From: Pezicula radicicola
Taxonomy: Eukaryota; Ascomycota; Leotiomycetes; Helotiales; Dermateaceae
Direction of reading: 5' to 3'
Length of the DNA: 64,000 nucleotides
Assembly (NCBI GenBank): GCA_003008705.1
Contig: PDUO01000001.1
Span: forward strand, 1,295,694 to 1,359,693
Shown piece after piece: positions 48,187-58,026 of this stretch (position 1 is the stretch's first letter; the number at the start of each line of letters is the position of its first letter). The position numbers were made by a program, and so were the translations under genes. The notes under the pieces were generated by a model. That model saw nothing but the letters and a program-made list of their open reading frames with translations, did no database searches and had not been told where the DNA came from.

Positions 48187-49079
48187 ATGTCAAGCAGAAT
48201 GTCATACTCCTCTGAACCCTCAGAAGATGGCCATATGTTGCCAAAGACCGATAGAGAGACATTTACAATGTCTAAAAAGACACAAAGAGGGCATTCACTT
48301 AGACAACTCGCACTTGTTGCAGTTTTGAGTTCAGCCATTTCTGTTCTTGTAACTCTCTTTACACATCAAGTTGCACTTTCTCGAACTCCCCACAAGCCAA
48401 ATGAAACACTTCTGCCAGGACTAGCCATTCCTCAGTGTAAGTTGACATTTAAAGCTGTTGTAACTCTCGTTAACACTAATAGTGGGATCCTTTGAGTCTG
48501 TGTTCAAACCAGAAGGAATATACAGACAACCACCTTCCAATCGAAGCCGTGAAGCTTGGATGGGACTTTTTCCAAGTATGACTCTTTGCCACCTTATTAG
48601 ATAGGGCATGAATGACAAGTAGAAAAGAAGGAAAAGGATACATCTCAACCATCGAGCTCGAAAAAGTTGGCCCCATTCCACAATTCATCCAGGATATGCC
48701 AACAGACGGCTCTGGGCGCTTCTGCATTGCCGCCTTTCACCAGATGCATTGTCTGGTAAGTAAATGTATACTTTATCTGAATTTAACTGACAGGTTGTAG
48801 TATCTAATACAATCTGAATTCCACCAAGCCCTGGAAGGAAGCATTTCAAAACCAGGCCCCCACACACGACATTGTATAGATTACTTGCGTTCAAGTATTA
48901 TGTGCGCAGCAGATACAACATTAGAACCATTCACAAGTCGTCTTCAAGGATTTTCAGGGGGGGATTCTGTTGATGGATTCGACTCTCCCCATCAATGTCG
49001 TAGTTATGATCAGCTGTATGAATGGGCTGAGAGATTTAGATATAATGACAACACTGATGCTGATCACTTCAATGGATGA
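48187..49079 (+). CDS. UstYa/DUF3328 oxidase homologue 1
   Basis: Type II membrane protein of the family that performs oxidative cyclisation in dikaritin RiPP pathways. Four exons, 48187-48436, 48483-48575, 48628-48755 and 48801-49079, give 249 residues. A short polar N-terminus is followed by a membrane helix (LRQLALVAVLSSAISVLVTLF). Next come SFESVFKPEGIYRQPPS and the two hallmark His/Cys motifs: HQMHC at about 152-156 and HCIDYLR at about 181-187, with IMCAADTTLEPF and a closing QCRSYDQLYEWAE. The start at 48187 could instead be the ATG at 48199. It is the first of two tandem plus-strand members, followed after 504 bp by homologue 2. Confidence 0.88.
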
Positions 49080-49583
49080 GGTTCAGATAGTCTGGCTTTT
49101 GGTATAATATAATACGATTAGAAACACTACTTTTAAAAACGAGCTGTGTCACTCAATTTGACTGAATCATTAAAAAGTAGTTTGATGAAATGGAAACCTT
49201 TGCAAAAACAAATTTGGAATCGTTCTAAAATGACTAAGTTACTGATACCTATAACCGTTTTTCCACATAAGTCAATTATTTCCTGAAGTCCCGGAAACAC
49301 GTTTTCCTAAGAAAGATCCACATGAACCGCAAATAATTTGCTGAAAGCGTAGCGTTTCCATGCATTCCCTCCCATGCATGGCGTATGTCGTATCTCTTGC
49401 CATATCCGCCAATAAAATATTCACAGAACTTGCATGGTACGGACCTATCAGCAGTTATCTGACCTGGACTTGCATAAATTGCGTGGAAAGCCTCCAACTC
49501 TCTCTCCTCTCCCACATTTTCTTACACTTGACAAATCTCCTCCCTCTTCTTCGACAAGAGATATACCATAAACAATCTTCAAA
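49080..49583. other. Intergenic between UstYa homologues 1 and 2
   Basis: Contains the homologue 1 terminator and homologue 2 promoter. A short reverse open frame at 49276-49515 has no resemblance to known proteins. Confidence 0.45.
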
Positions 49584-50860
49584 ATGGTGTTCTCATCACT
49601 TCTATCTTGGAAGTCCAAGTATAATTCAGTAGCTGGCCCTGAATCTGATGACGACGACGACATCGAGGAGGCTACCAAGAAACTTGAATGGAAACAACGC
49701 CAGAGTCGGCTGGCTAGATTCAGGGCTCGAGCCTTTTCGGCTTTGAAGAGTGTCTTCTCTCCCAGTGCAGGGTTGCCTTGGGTCATCATTTTCATCTTAT
49801 CTGTTGCTCTCGCCTACGCTCATATCACCAGGCCGTTGGATTCGATACTTGTTTACAGTAAGTATTCCTCCTTTCGTGAAAATGGTTCCGAAGAACTAAC
49901 TGACTTTACCATTTCAGCTCCTGTAAACGTAAGTTCTTAGTTTTTTAGAGCGATATTTGCTTTTTAGTAGATGTGGGAGTTTTTCACGCATTCATGGCTG
50001 AATTTTTCACATAATTTTTCACATTCAAAGTTGAGAGTCTCAAAATATTTTTATATATAAAAAAAACCCCTCCTTTCTTCTCCGCTATATTTCTTGATTT
50101 TGGAAATACTGACTCCAAGGTTCTGACTTTTAGCATCTCATTGAATACGAAGAAAAAGTCTTCACCCATCAAACTGACACAAAATTCATCGGTCCTGTTG
50201 GTGATCCAAGAATTGACGCGGCATGGGAAGACTTGTACTCTGGTGAGTTACTCCTGGAGCTGAAAGAAATTCGTAGAGAGTTACTCTTCAAGTGACGATC
50301 ACTCTTACAAAGGAGAAACAAACACTGACATCGCCACAGCTGGACTCGCACTTGAATTAACAGAAAAAGAAGCAGCGCTGATTCCTAATAAAACTTGGCC
50401 CATTACCCAAATTCCAGGGAGATATTACGCAGCACTAAATGTGTTTCACAGTCTTCATTGCCTTGTAAGGGTTCTGAAACGAACCGGACAGGCTACAGAG
50501 CTAACGTAGCTATAGGACACCATCCGAAAAGTGCTTCACCCAGATATTTACGATGCAGCTGCACTCCGCTCTCTCGGACACATTCCTCATTGCTTCGATA
50601 TTCTTCGAGAATCAATAATGTGTACCGGCGATACATCGGTCAGTGTTTGGCAATGGATTCCAGGCGATAAGCAGGCCAAACAAATGACCAATACTCCTCA
50701 CACTTGCCGTAATTTTGACAAGATTAAAGATTGGGCAGAAGAACGAAGAATGAGTGTAGTTTTTGATGACACAACGGACCACACATCTAATCCTCTGGCT
50801 GGTGTATGGGATGAACCAGCAGACTCGCTGGCTAACCAGAACCAAGTATCAGATATTTGA
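49584..50860 (+). CDS. UstYa/DUF3328 oxidase homologue 2
   Basis: Five exons, 49584-49857, 49918-49928 (an 11-nt micro-exon encoding part of TPVN), 50134-50242, 50340-50464 and 50516-50860, give 287 residues. An acidic N-terminus (ESDDDDDIEEA) and a basic stretch precede the membrane helix (LPWVIIFILSVALAYAHI, about 69-86). The catalytic-type motifs follow: HSLHC at about 168-172 and HCFDILRESIMC in the last exon, with GDTSVSVWQWIP and a CRNFDKIKDWAEER close to the end. The order and spacing match UstYa proteins. The 205-nt intron between exons 2 and 3 includes an AT-rich stretch and is the longest in this gene. Function by family: copper- or iron-dependent C-H oxidation or ring closure on a secreted peptide; the exact reaction here is unknown. 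Confidence 0.88.
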
Positions 50861-51229
50861 AGCATTGAGTAGTGCAGGAGCGACTGTTGATTGTAGAGTG
50901 TTGCTGTCGAGTTTTGAATGTTGAATGTTGAAGGTTGAAGGAGGCGTTGAATTTCGTTCATTTGATATAGTTTCGTAGTTTCGTAGTTTGGTGGATGAGG
51001 CAAGATGATGATGATTGAAATGGGAGCGGTGTATTTTTTGTTGAATAGGCGTGGATAGAGACACATGCGTGCAGAAATTGGAAATTGAATTACTTAAGCT
51101 AGACCACTACCTTATCATCTCCTCCCTCTCCTCTCTTCTTCTCTCCCACTTCTTTCAAACCTAAACCTCTTTTCAATATTCGCTCATGTTTGAAATTCTG
51201 AATCTTGGACATCTATAACAGCACGCAAG
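50861..51229. other. Intergenic, UstYa 2 to glycosyltransferase-like gene
   Basis: About 370 bp holding a terminator and a promoter. CT-rich sequence (51116-51150) precedes the start of the next gene, common in fungal promoters. A short direct repeat (TTGAATGTTGAA) lies near 50920-50940. Confidence 0.5.
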
Positions 51230-52750
51230 ATGTCTGGTCAACAACTCAAATATGTTCGAGTAGCGATCATCGCTCTGGTTTTAATATTTCTGCTCCTGAC
51301 TTCGAGCTTGCTGATGGGACAAGTGGCACCAAACCTTCCATACCGATTCATGCCACTTGAAACTCTCAAGCCGCCCACGTCCACATTCAAACCATCTGGC
51401 GAGGCCCAAGAAGTCAGGAAAACCAAGGGCTTTAAGCTTATCGCCATGGTCTTTTGTGAATACCCCTCACTCAGTATTATGTACAATTTTGTTGATTTAT
51501 TTGTAGATGGGAGACGGCAATATGTTGAGATTCTCGACTGCTATTTGAAAAGAAATCTCGCTGAAAACGGTGGTCTCATTGATGAGGTTCATTTCATGGC
51601 AAACACGGCAAGGCGTGGAGACCTTGAATACTTGGATTATCTTCTCACCACCTCTAAATCTTATGTGAAGATTAAACCCAGGAAACTGAATCTTTTTGAT
51701 GAGATGTGGGGTGAGTTTTTCTAAGCAAGAGTATCCAATTTGGAACATTCGGGGTTGAGTGCTTCAAGATGCTTAGGATATTTTCCCCTCCCTTTCATTG
51801 TCAAACTGCTGACGGAGAGCCTCGATTCCAGCACATGCTACAGATAAAGATTCCATGTACATTAAGATTGACGACGATATCGTAAGATTACATTCTGACC
51901 CTTTAAGTTTCTTAAGCTTAACAGATCTTTTTAGGTATACATTCACGACGATGCCATACCTCGACTGGTCAACACTTTGATTCAGCACCCGGAAGCCCAC
52001 TTAGTTTCAGCAAATCTCATCAATAGCGCCCTTTCAAACTGGCAGCATTTCCATACAGATGCCATCTTGCCATATCTTCCAGAGCCAATACCACCAATGA
52101 GATCTCCCCATAGCAGGAATCTGACATCCTGGAGAGCTTCAGAACTTCCAGCTTACCCAACAGTTCCAGACGCCCCATGGTATTTCCCCGAAGTTCCTTT
52201 CGGTGGCCTCGATATTGGGGCACCTGGTGGTCCTCCTTTTCAAGGACACCGCTGGCTTCCGCTTCCGCCTGATGCCAAAAGCCTCCTCCAGACCCCTATC
52301 TTTGGTGCAGTATATGATGCTGAAATGGGAATCCATCATCAATGGGCCATTGCAGCCCAAGAACACTACAGCTTTTTGGAGAATTTAGAAAACAACCAGC
52401 TAGCTAAGTACTGGACTGGAAACCGTGAAGGGATCTGGAATCTCCAGTATCAGAGACACAATCTAAATTTTGTAGCAATTTGGGGGAGCAGTGTCGCCAA
52501 CGACTTACCTGGTCAGCAAGATGAGATAGATTTATTTGTTACAATCCCAAAAAGGATAGGAAAACGTGAGTTATTGATTTTTCTGAGTGTGGAAAGAAAA
52601 CTGTCTAACTTTGCTACAGCTGCAATTATTGATACCCATGCGATTGTCTCACATTTCTCATTTTGGCCACAAGCAAGAGAGCTTCTGACTACTGATTTAT
52701 TGGAACGCTATAAGATGTATGCTGAAGAGACAGTGTGCAAGAAAATATAG
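51230..52750 (+). CDS. Glycosyltransferase-like membrane protein
   Basis: Five exons, 51230-51455, 51507-51710, 51844-51881, 51935-52565 and 52620-52750, give about 409 residues. A type II signal anchor (RVAIIALVLIFLLLTSSLLMG, about 10-30) is followed by a lumenal domain containing YGRRQYVEILDCYLKRNL, then a DDD motif (YIKIDDDIVYIHDDAIPRL), which fits a metal-binding DxD of GT-A-fold transferases. Later parts carry a Pro-rich segment, HHQWAIAAQEHYSFLE and DEIDLFVTIPKRIGKPAIIDTHAIVSHFSFWPQ. I recognise the family layout but not a substrate. It sits between UstYa genes and the GNAT gene, so glycosylation of the RiPP product is an attractive but untested idea. Plain cell-wall or Golgi glycosylation is the alternative. 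Confidence 0.75.
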
Positions 52751-52859
52751 CCCCCAAAATAGCATAATTCATCAACTCATCTAAAACTCATGAACTTTCG
52801 TATTTCTGCATGCCATTGTGAGAAGACTTCACGCCATCCTTCGTTGAAGAATCTCTATC

Positions 52860-53803
52860 TCACTCAGGCTTCTTTGGGAGACGCTTCATGTAGCGGATGA
52901 GATAACGGCCCCAGATGGCACCTTCGCCCTCTTCCTTGGGAGGAGGAGCAGGTGCCCATTCATCGAGATCAAGGTCAAGAGTCCCAATGGTCGCGAATCC
53001 GGCCTTTTCGTAAGCCTTGTAGGCGGGTACTGAACTGTGAACCCAGGCAAATACCTGGAATCTGTCTGCTACGTCGGTTCCCCACTTCAATAGAGCAGCT
53101 CCAACTCCTTGCTTCTGAAATTTAGGATCCACTGAGAAGGAAACAACCTAAAGGCACAATCTCGGAGTTAGCTTTTGCAAAGCAAGAACAAGGGAGAAGA
53201 GGGAAGTGTTCCGAATTAGGTGAGATACCCTCCCATTCCGCATTTGTCAAGGGATGCATTAACTCTGAGAAGTTGAGAACTCACAAACATGCACTTGGTA
53301 CCTTCGGGCATCAACTTCTTCATCCATTGAGTCATGTCTTCGTCTTCCATGGCATTAAGACGCTTGATAATGTCGTCATCGTCATCCGCAGGCTTCTCTA
53401 CTGTAGCATTATCGTTTGTCTTCTGACTAGCTGCAGCGTCGGCTTTTGCTTTTTCGTCCGCTATTGCTTTCTCATCCTTCCAGACCGGCTTGTCGGGTGG
53501 GTCAAACTCCTGCTCTGTGGTAGACAGCCTGGGGGCTTCACCGGGTTCGAATCCACGAAAACCCCATGAACTCCATCCCATGATTTCTCCGGTCTCGTTG
53601 TGGACAGCTTTCATGCAGACGCACTTCTCGGAGTTGATAAGATTTGCTAGGCCTGACCTGCTGATTTCTTCCATGTTGTAAGGGGTTTTGCCTAGCCCCT
53701 TCATCACAGTGTGTCGATCGACGAGAAAGGCATCCGCACTGATCTTGCTGACGACAGGAATATCGGCATGGAGAAGGGGCTGCAATGTGAAATGCTGTGC
53801 CAT
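52860..53803 (-). CDS. GNAT-family N-acetyltransferase
   Basis: Two exons, 53803-53285 and 53147-52860, give 268 residues. The N-terminal part (MAQHFTLQPLLHADIPVVSKI) and SGLANLINSEKCVCMKAV lead into beta-strands with GWSSWGFRGF. A charged insert follows (DEKAKADAAASQKTN... DDDDDIIKRL), then the acetyl-CoA-binding loop in exon 2, VDPKFQKQGVGAALLKWG (Q/RxxGxG/A), and YEKAGFATIGTLD. The 137-nt intron shares the segment CTCGGAGTTAGCTTTTGC with introner-like introns, although the match includes the branch-site consensus. GNAT enzymes transfer acetyl groups to amines; the substrate is unknown. The gene converges on the glycosyltransferase-like gene, with only 109 bp between stop codons. Confidence 0.85.
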
Positions 53804-54318
53804 CTTGCGACAGAAGCTGAGATGTGAAGAAGTGGGATAGCAGATGCCTATTTGGGTAAATGAGAAGAAGGTAGACAATTCGTGGTCGATGATGAATGAA
53901 CTTGAAGTTGTGTTGTCTCGGAGATGATTGGTTTTGAGGATGGTGGAATTGGGCTTGATATCTTTTGTAGTCGAGTATTTATTTACTAGTAGTACCCCGG
54001 ATAAACGAGATGCATGCTATACGGCCAGAGGCAAAGTGCATTTATCCATGGAAGGTAGTACAAATGCAGATTGCCCTGCAGATATAACTGCCAATGATTA
54101 GGCTTTTACCACTAGACCGGGAATAAGCGAGTGTAGCGAAGATGAGTAATGCGGTGAGAAGTGCCGTGCTGTTCGACGAGATAAGAGTTACTACTGCCGT
54201 ATAAATATTCTAAACGTTAAATATTAGAATATACGGTATAGTTATCAGTAGACCCTTCGTACAGTAAGCTGCATGTGAGGCTGCTGCATAAGGCAGAGTG
54301 CAGGTAGCCATGCGCCAA

Positions 54319-54380
54319 TGTACCCAGAAGAGATAAGGCTGCTGCATGCGACGGCACGAAGCGAGGAGCCCCTGGGTACA
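54319..54380. repeat. Short inverted repeat, TGTACCCAG / CTGGGTACA
   Basis: Nine-base perfect inverted repeats bound a 62-bp segment (54319-54327 and 54372-54380). The block GGCTGCTGCAT also occurs twice nearby (about 54281 and 54337). The origin is unclear; a small transposon remnant is possible. Confidence 0.45.
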
Positions 54381-55110
54381 CCATCACTCCCTACCTTATG
54401 CGACCCATAGAGTATCAGTAGAAAAGAAATCGTAGATCTAGCAAGCTCAAAAATCTAGGCTGATAGATTCAGATGCACTTTATGATTTATTTGCCGAGCA
54501 TATTTCCCGTAGGCCTTAGAGAAAGAAGTACTTTTGCGGCACAGCAACCGTCATTTACGGAAGGTGGTGAAGCGGTCTGTTGTATGTTTGGCAATAGTAT
54601 GCAACTATGGGCCGGTAGCTGCAGAATTTTTTGCCCATGTATGTCATGCCTTATCATCGGAGTAGAGAAGTAATCGTCATCCGCCAAATCTGCAGTGTTA
54701 ACGAGGGCAACTTGGTCAATACATACAGCAAGCATTCGAAGCATTGCCAATGCGGCCAAGCTTTCGAAGATTTGTGTGCCATACAATTCTATTCATCTTT
54801 CTCTGTCAAAATCCCTGTCTTCACTCTGCAATTCAATTGTCAAGTACAGTGCCATCAAGACAAGCGATTGCCGAGCACCCTTTCCATCAACACAAGAATG
54901 CGATTTTCGTTATCACAGCACATCTGATTAGTACTGAGAGTGAGGCAGGTCCGAACATGTTTCCTATCAGTAAGTCACAAAACATTGGATAACTGAAAAC
55001 TACCAAACTTTCCTCTCATGGTTGGATTGTGGTGGGAAAGGGGTTAAGCGAGGATTTACCGAGTACCATTACCGAGTACTATTAAAGAGAATGATAATTA
55101 TTTACTTTAC

Positions 55111-55260
55111 TACAGGCCCAAATGAACCCTATTTCCGTCTGAGTTATGGCTATGTAAAATAAAGGGTCATTAGCCAATCACTTGACTAGAAGTCCCCCTT
55201 TTTTATACCTATAACTGATTAGTTACGCACAGACAGAAATAGGGTTTATTTGGGCCTGTA
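55111..55260. mobile_element. MITE, Tc1/mariner-like (TA target site)
   Basis: A 146-bp element (55113-55258) with 29-bp terminal inverted repeats starting CAGGCCCAAAT. The two ends differ at only 2 of 29 positions, both transitions, and the element is flanked by TA on each side (55111-55112 and 55259-55260). It has no coding capacity, is AT-rich inside, and fits a non-autonomous mariner-type element. Confidence 0.85.
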
Positions 55261-56329
55261 CAGGAGTAGACATTGTGAAGTTGCACGAACGCCACGCAAG
55301 TGCATAGCGCTTGCTGTGCCGTAATACAATTCCTTGCTATTCCTTTGCCTGTCATTGCGACTTTTGGTGTGAATCCGGTCTTGTGTCGCAAAAACTCCAA
55401 AAGCCGATGAGCTACCGGTCTGACTACAATAGCTCGCTTATCCCTGTTACACTAAAAGTCGCTCCCGCCGACGGGCAAAGGGATATTCTCCGAGGCCACA
55501 GTGCGCTGTTTAGAAGTACCGAGATAGCATAACTGTGATAACTATTAATCTACGCCGCGCCCAGACTTCTGAAAAGCATTATTAACGGACTTACCCGTAC
55601 AGCACATGTCTAGAATACTACATCATGTTGTGCTACTGTATGTGCTAGGTGCTAAGGTTACATTGCAGAGGGAATGAAGGATAAACTCAAGATTGCTATA
55701 CTTAGGAAAGGTCCAGTAAAAGGCTTGTTTTGGTATAGATTGGCATTGATATACCGTCAGGGTATTCTGAAAACCCAATGGTACAACCCTAGAAAGTCAA
55801 GAAGGTGGGCGGAGTCGTGTGGCTCCCTTGTAACCCATTTTCTCCCCAGATCATCCAATAAGCCACCCTTCCTTGAGCGTACACTACCAGGTTGAATTAA
55901 GGTCAAAGAGACTAGGCCATTGTGGGTTTAGGCTACGCGAGCTGCCAAGACATTTCAACCTCACTTCATCTTTTCGTACAGAACACCGCATCAAGATCAA
56001 ATGAATGTTCAATTGAAAGCGGAGGAATCTCCTCAGAACTATGCAGTCATCTTCATATCCATCTCGACCTCGACCTCGACCTCCACCTCCAAAAGTTTGA
56101 CGCTAACTCGGACTTGGCTTAGGTACAGTACAGGAGTTGTGATTTTCTCAAGTCAAACTACCCGTATACGAGCTTACGAAATTCCACTGCAAAAAGCCCC
56201 ACGACACAGAAAAAGAAAAGTTCACCGTCAAGTATTGTACGGCCCCCTATATTTTTCCACCCACTACCTTGAAATTATAAGCTTACCGACGGTTTGGGGA
56301 GAGGAGGCGACGTGGTGAAGGCTAGGCCT

Positions 56330-56875
56330 TTACGCGGCTGCGTCTACCTCCTCAGTGACAGCGTGAGCAACAGCAACAGGTGTGCGTTTCTCGACAGCAT
56401 CTGGGTCTCCAGCAAGGGAAACACCAGGGTCTATAAAATATTAGAATACCTAGGTATGTGAGATAAATGGAGGGAGGGCAAATACAGGAGTTAGTGCGTT
56501 TCTCGACAGTATCTGGGTCTCCAGCAAGGGAAACACCAGGGTCTATAAAATATTAGAATACCTAGGTATATGAGATAAAGGAATTGTGCGTAAATACAGG
56601 AGTTGGTGCGCTTCTCAACGGCATCTGGGTCCCCAGCAAGGGAAACACCGGGGTCTATAAAATATTAGAACACCTAGCTATGTGAGATAAAGGGAGGGAG
56701 GGTAAATACAGGAGTTGGTGCGCTTCTCGACAGCATCTGGGTCTCCAGCAAGAGAAACACCTGGGTAGCTGTTGGTGCGCGCAACGACCATTGCCATTCC
56801 ATCATGAGCAACCGGTGCTGCCGTTGTGAATGCCAACATCGCTACAAAGAGCAGTGCTTTGGTTATTTGGACCAT
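56330..56875 (-). CDS. Kex2-processed repeat precursor peptide, candidate dikaritin RiPP precursor
   Basis: Four exons, 56875-56710, 56654-56598, 56542-56486 and 56430-56330, give 126 residues. The N-terminus is a secretory signal peptide (KALLFVAMLAFTTAAP). After a short spacer ending VVAR, four near-identical 19-residue units follow, each starting TNSYPGVSL and ending in EKR, i.e. each bounded by a Kex2 site. A 17-residue tail (TPVAVAHAVTEEV...) closes the protein. In unit 3 the unit end reads DPDTVEKR instead of DPDAVEKR. Each unit has one Tyr, the residue used for ring closure in the known dikaritins. The three introns, each exactly 55 nt, split the Tyr codon (T|AC) of units 2-4; unit 1 has the codon intact. 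The neighbours include four UstYa proteins and an MFS transporter. Product unknown; toxic or signalling activity cannot be judged. Confidence 0.82.
56386..56766 (-). repeat. Tandem 112-bp exon+intron repeats in the precursor gene
   Basis: A 57-nt coding piece plus a 55-nt intron form a unit of exactly 112 bp (56709-56598, 56597-56486, then 56485 onward), repeated with few changes in exon and intron alike. The first coding unit (about 56773-56710) lacks the intron. The segment TCTATAAAATATTAGAA (plus strand) marks each intron end. Confidence 0.92.
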
Positions 56876-58026
56876 GTTCGCTGAGAATGATGTGAAGAGT
56901 CGGTGGTGTGGGCAATTGCTCAGATTCTTGAAGATAATCAAGTCAAGAGTTTCGAAGTCGAATAATTGAAAGGATAAAAAGACCGGGGATTTCTCCCCTT
57001 TTACAGTCAGAAAGAAAAATATATCAATGACGTTTAGTTTTGGAACTTTTATCATTCACAAATTACTTTGCACTTTCTTGCCCTTAGGCAAAATACCCAT
57101 TCTCTTACCCTGCAAGAGTCTCGCCGTGCTCAGGAGTGTCTATAGTACATGATTTTACAATCTGTATGCAATATCTAGTTCATATGCAGTAAGCAAGACG
57201 TCTGCTGCAGGATGCTAAGACTTTATGCAAGCATGTTACTAAGTAGGTCCTTCTGCTCCATTTCTTACCCTATCGCAGCAACCTACCTATACGAGTAAGT
57301 CCTATACTGCACCTTGAGCTGTCCAGTTCTCGGAGCAGGTTCGGGAAGGTCTCTAACTAGAGTATTCGAAGAGTTGAATGCCTTAGAATCCTTGAAACGT
57401 TCCATTTGCCTCCCCTCCTTCTTGATTTGGAAATAATGGCTCCAACTTTTTGATTACAAACTGATCGGCAGCATGCCGTGTCTGCCAACAGTGCAGCGTA
57501 TCTGCATTCATCTACATTAGTATTGATGCGGCCAAGATAAGTAGAAACTCTCTCAGCAGAAGGCTCCACATTCTGCCAACCCTGAATAAACCCCGAATGT
57601 AACATGTCTTATCTTTCCGCTCCGTCAAGATACTGCAGATGAATAGGTCGCGTGAACATGGCTGGACTATTCTTTCTCAAAAGACACTAGGGCCAAGGTC
57701 CAATGAGTTGTCTTCCGCCCGTTTTTTATACATGCATTTTTATATGATAACATTCATATTGTCAACTGCCGCAATTTGATGGATGGATGCCTTAATAGAG
57801 TTGGTTTATGCGGCTATGTCGTTAGCTTCGGTCAGACGACGAAACAAACTCCGTGTTGTCAAAGGTGTTGCCACAAATGATTGCTGAGAAACCATCTTCC
57901 CCACCAAATAATGTAAGAGGTGCTAGTCCTCCCAACTTCTTTCTCGCCCACTTCATGTTTACACTCAATTCCTCTAACCTCTTCATCATACTCTCGTCAT
58001 TCTTTGATTAAGCATAGTCATTCACA
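56876..58026. promoter_or_regulatory. Divergent region, precursor gene / UstYa homologue 3
   Basis: About 1.15 kb between outward-facing start codons of the precursor gene and UstYa homologue 3, so both promoters must lie here. A reverse open frame at 57357-57605 has no family features. No binding site for a pathway regulator could be named. Confidence 0.5.

Larger units (their letters stand above)
53804..56329. other. Long gene-poor stretch within the accessory region
   Basis: About 2.5 kb without a convincing gene. It includes a short inverted repeat (54319-54380), the MITE (55111-55260) and overlapping short open frames near 54473-54992 with no coherent family match. It separates the transport/oxidase part of the region from the precursor peptide gene. 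Confidence 0.5.

Noticed and set aside
54080..54125. tRNA-like A-box (reverse strand TAGTGGTAAAAGCC)
   Set aside because: No matching B-box (GGTTCGANTCC) and no cloverleaf with pairing acceptor ends could be found.
54473..54992. Cluster of short frames on both strands that might be a transposase remnant
   Set aside because: No catalytic motif or terminal repeats could be identified, and the peptides show no coherent family resemblance.
56678..57055. A 125-residue unspliced protein covering the precursor start region
   Set aside because: It starts at an unlikely upstream ATG and ends at a stop inside the first 55-nt intron; the spliced model with the signal peptide at 56875 explains all four repeats.
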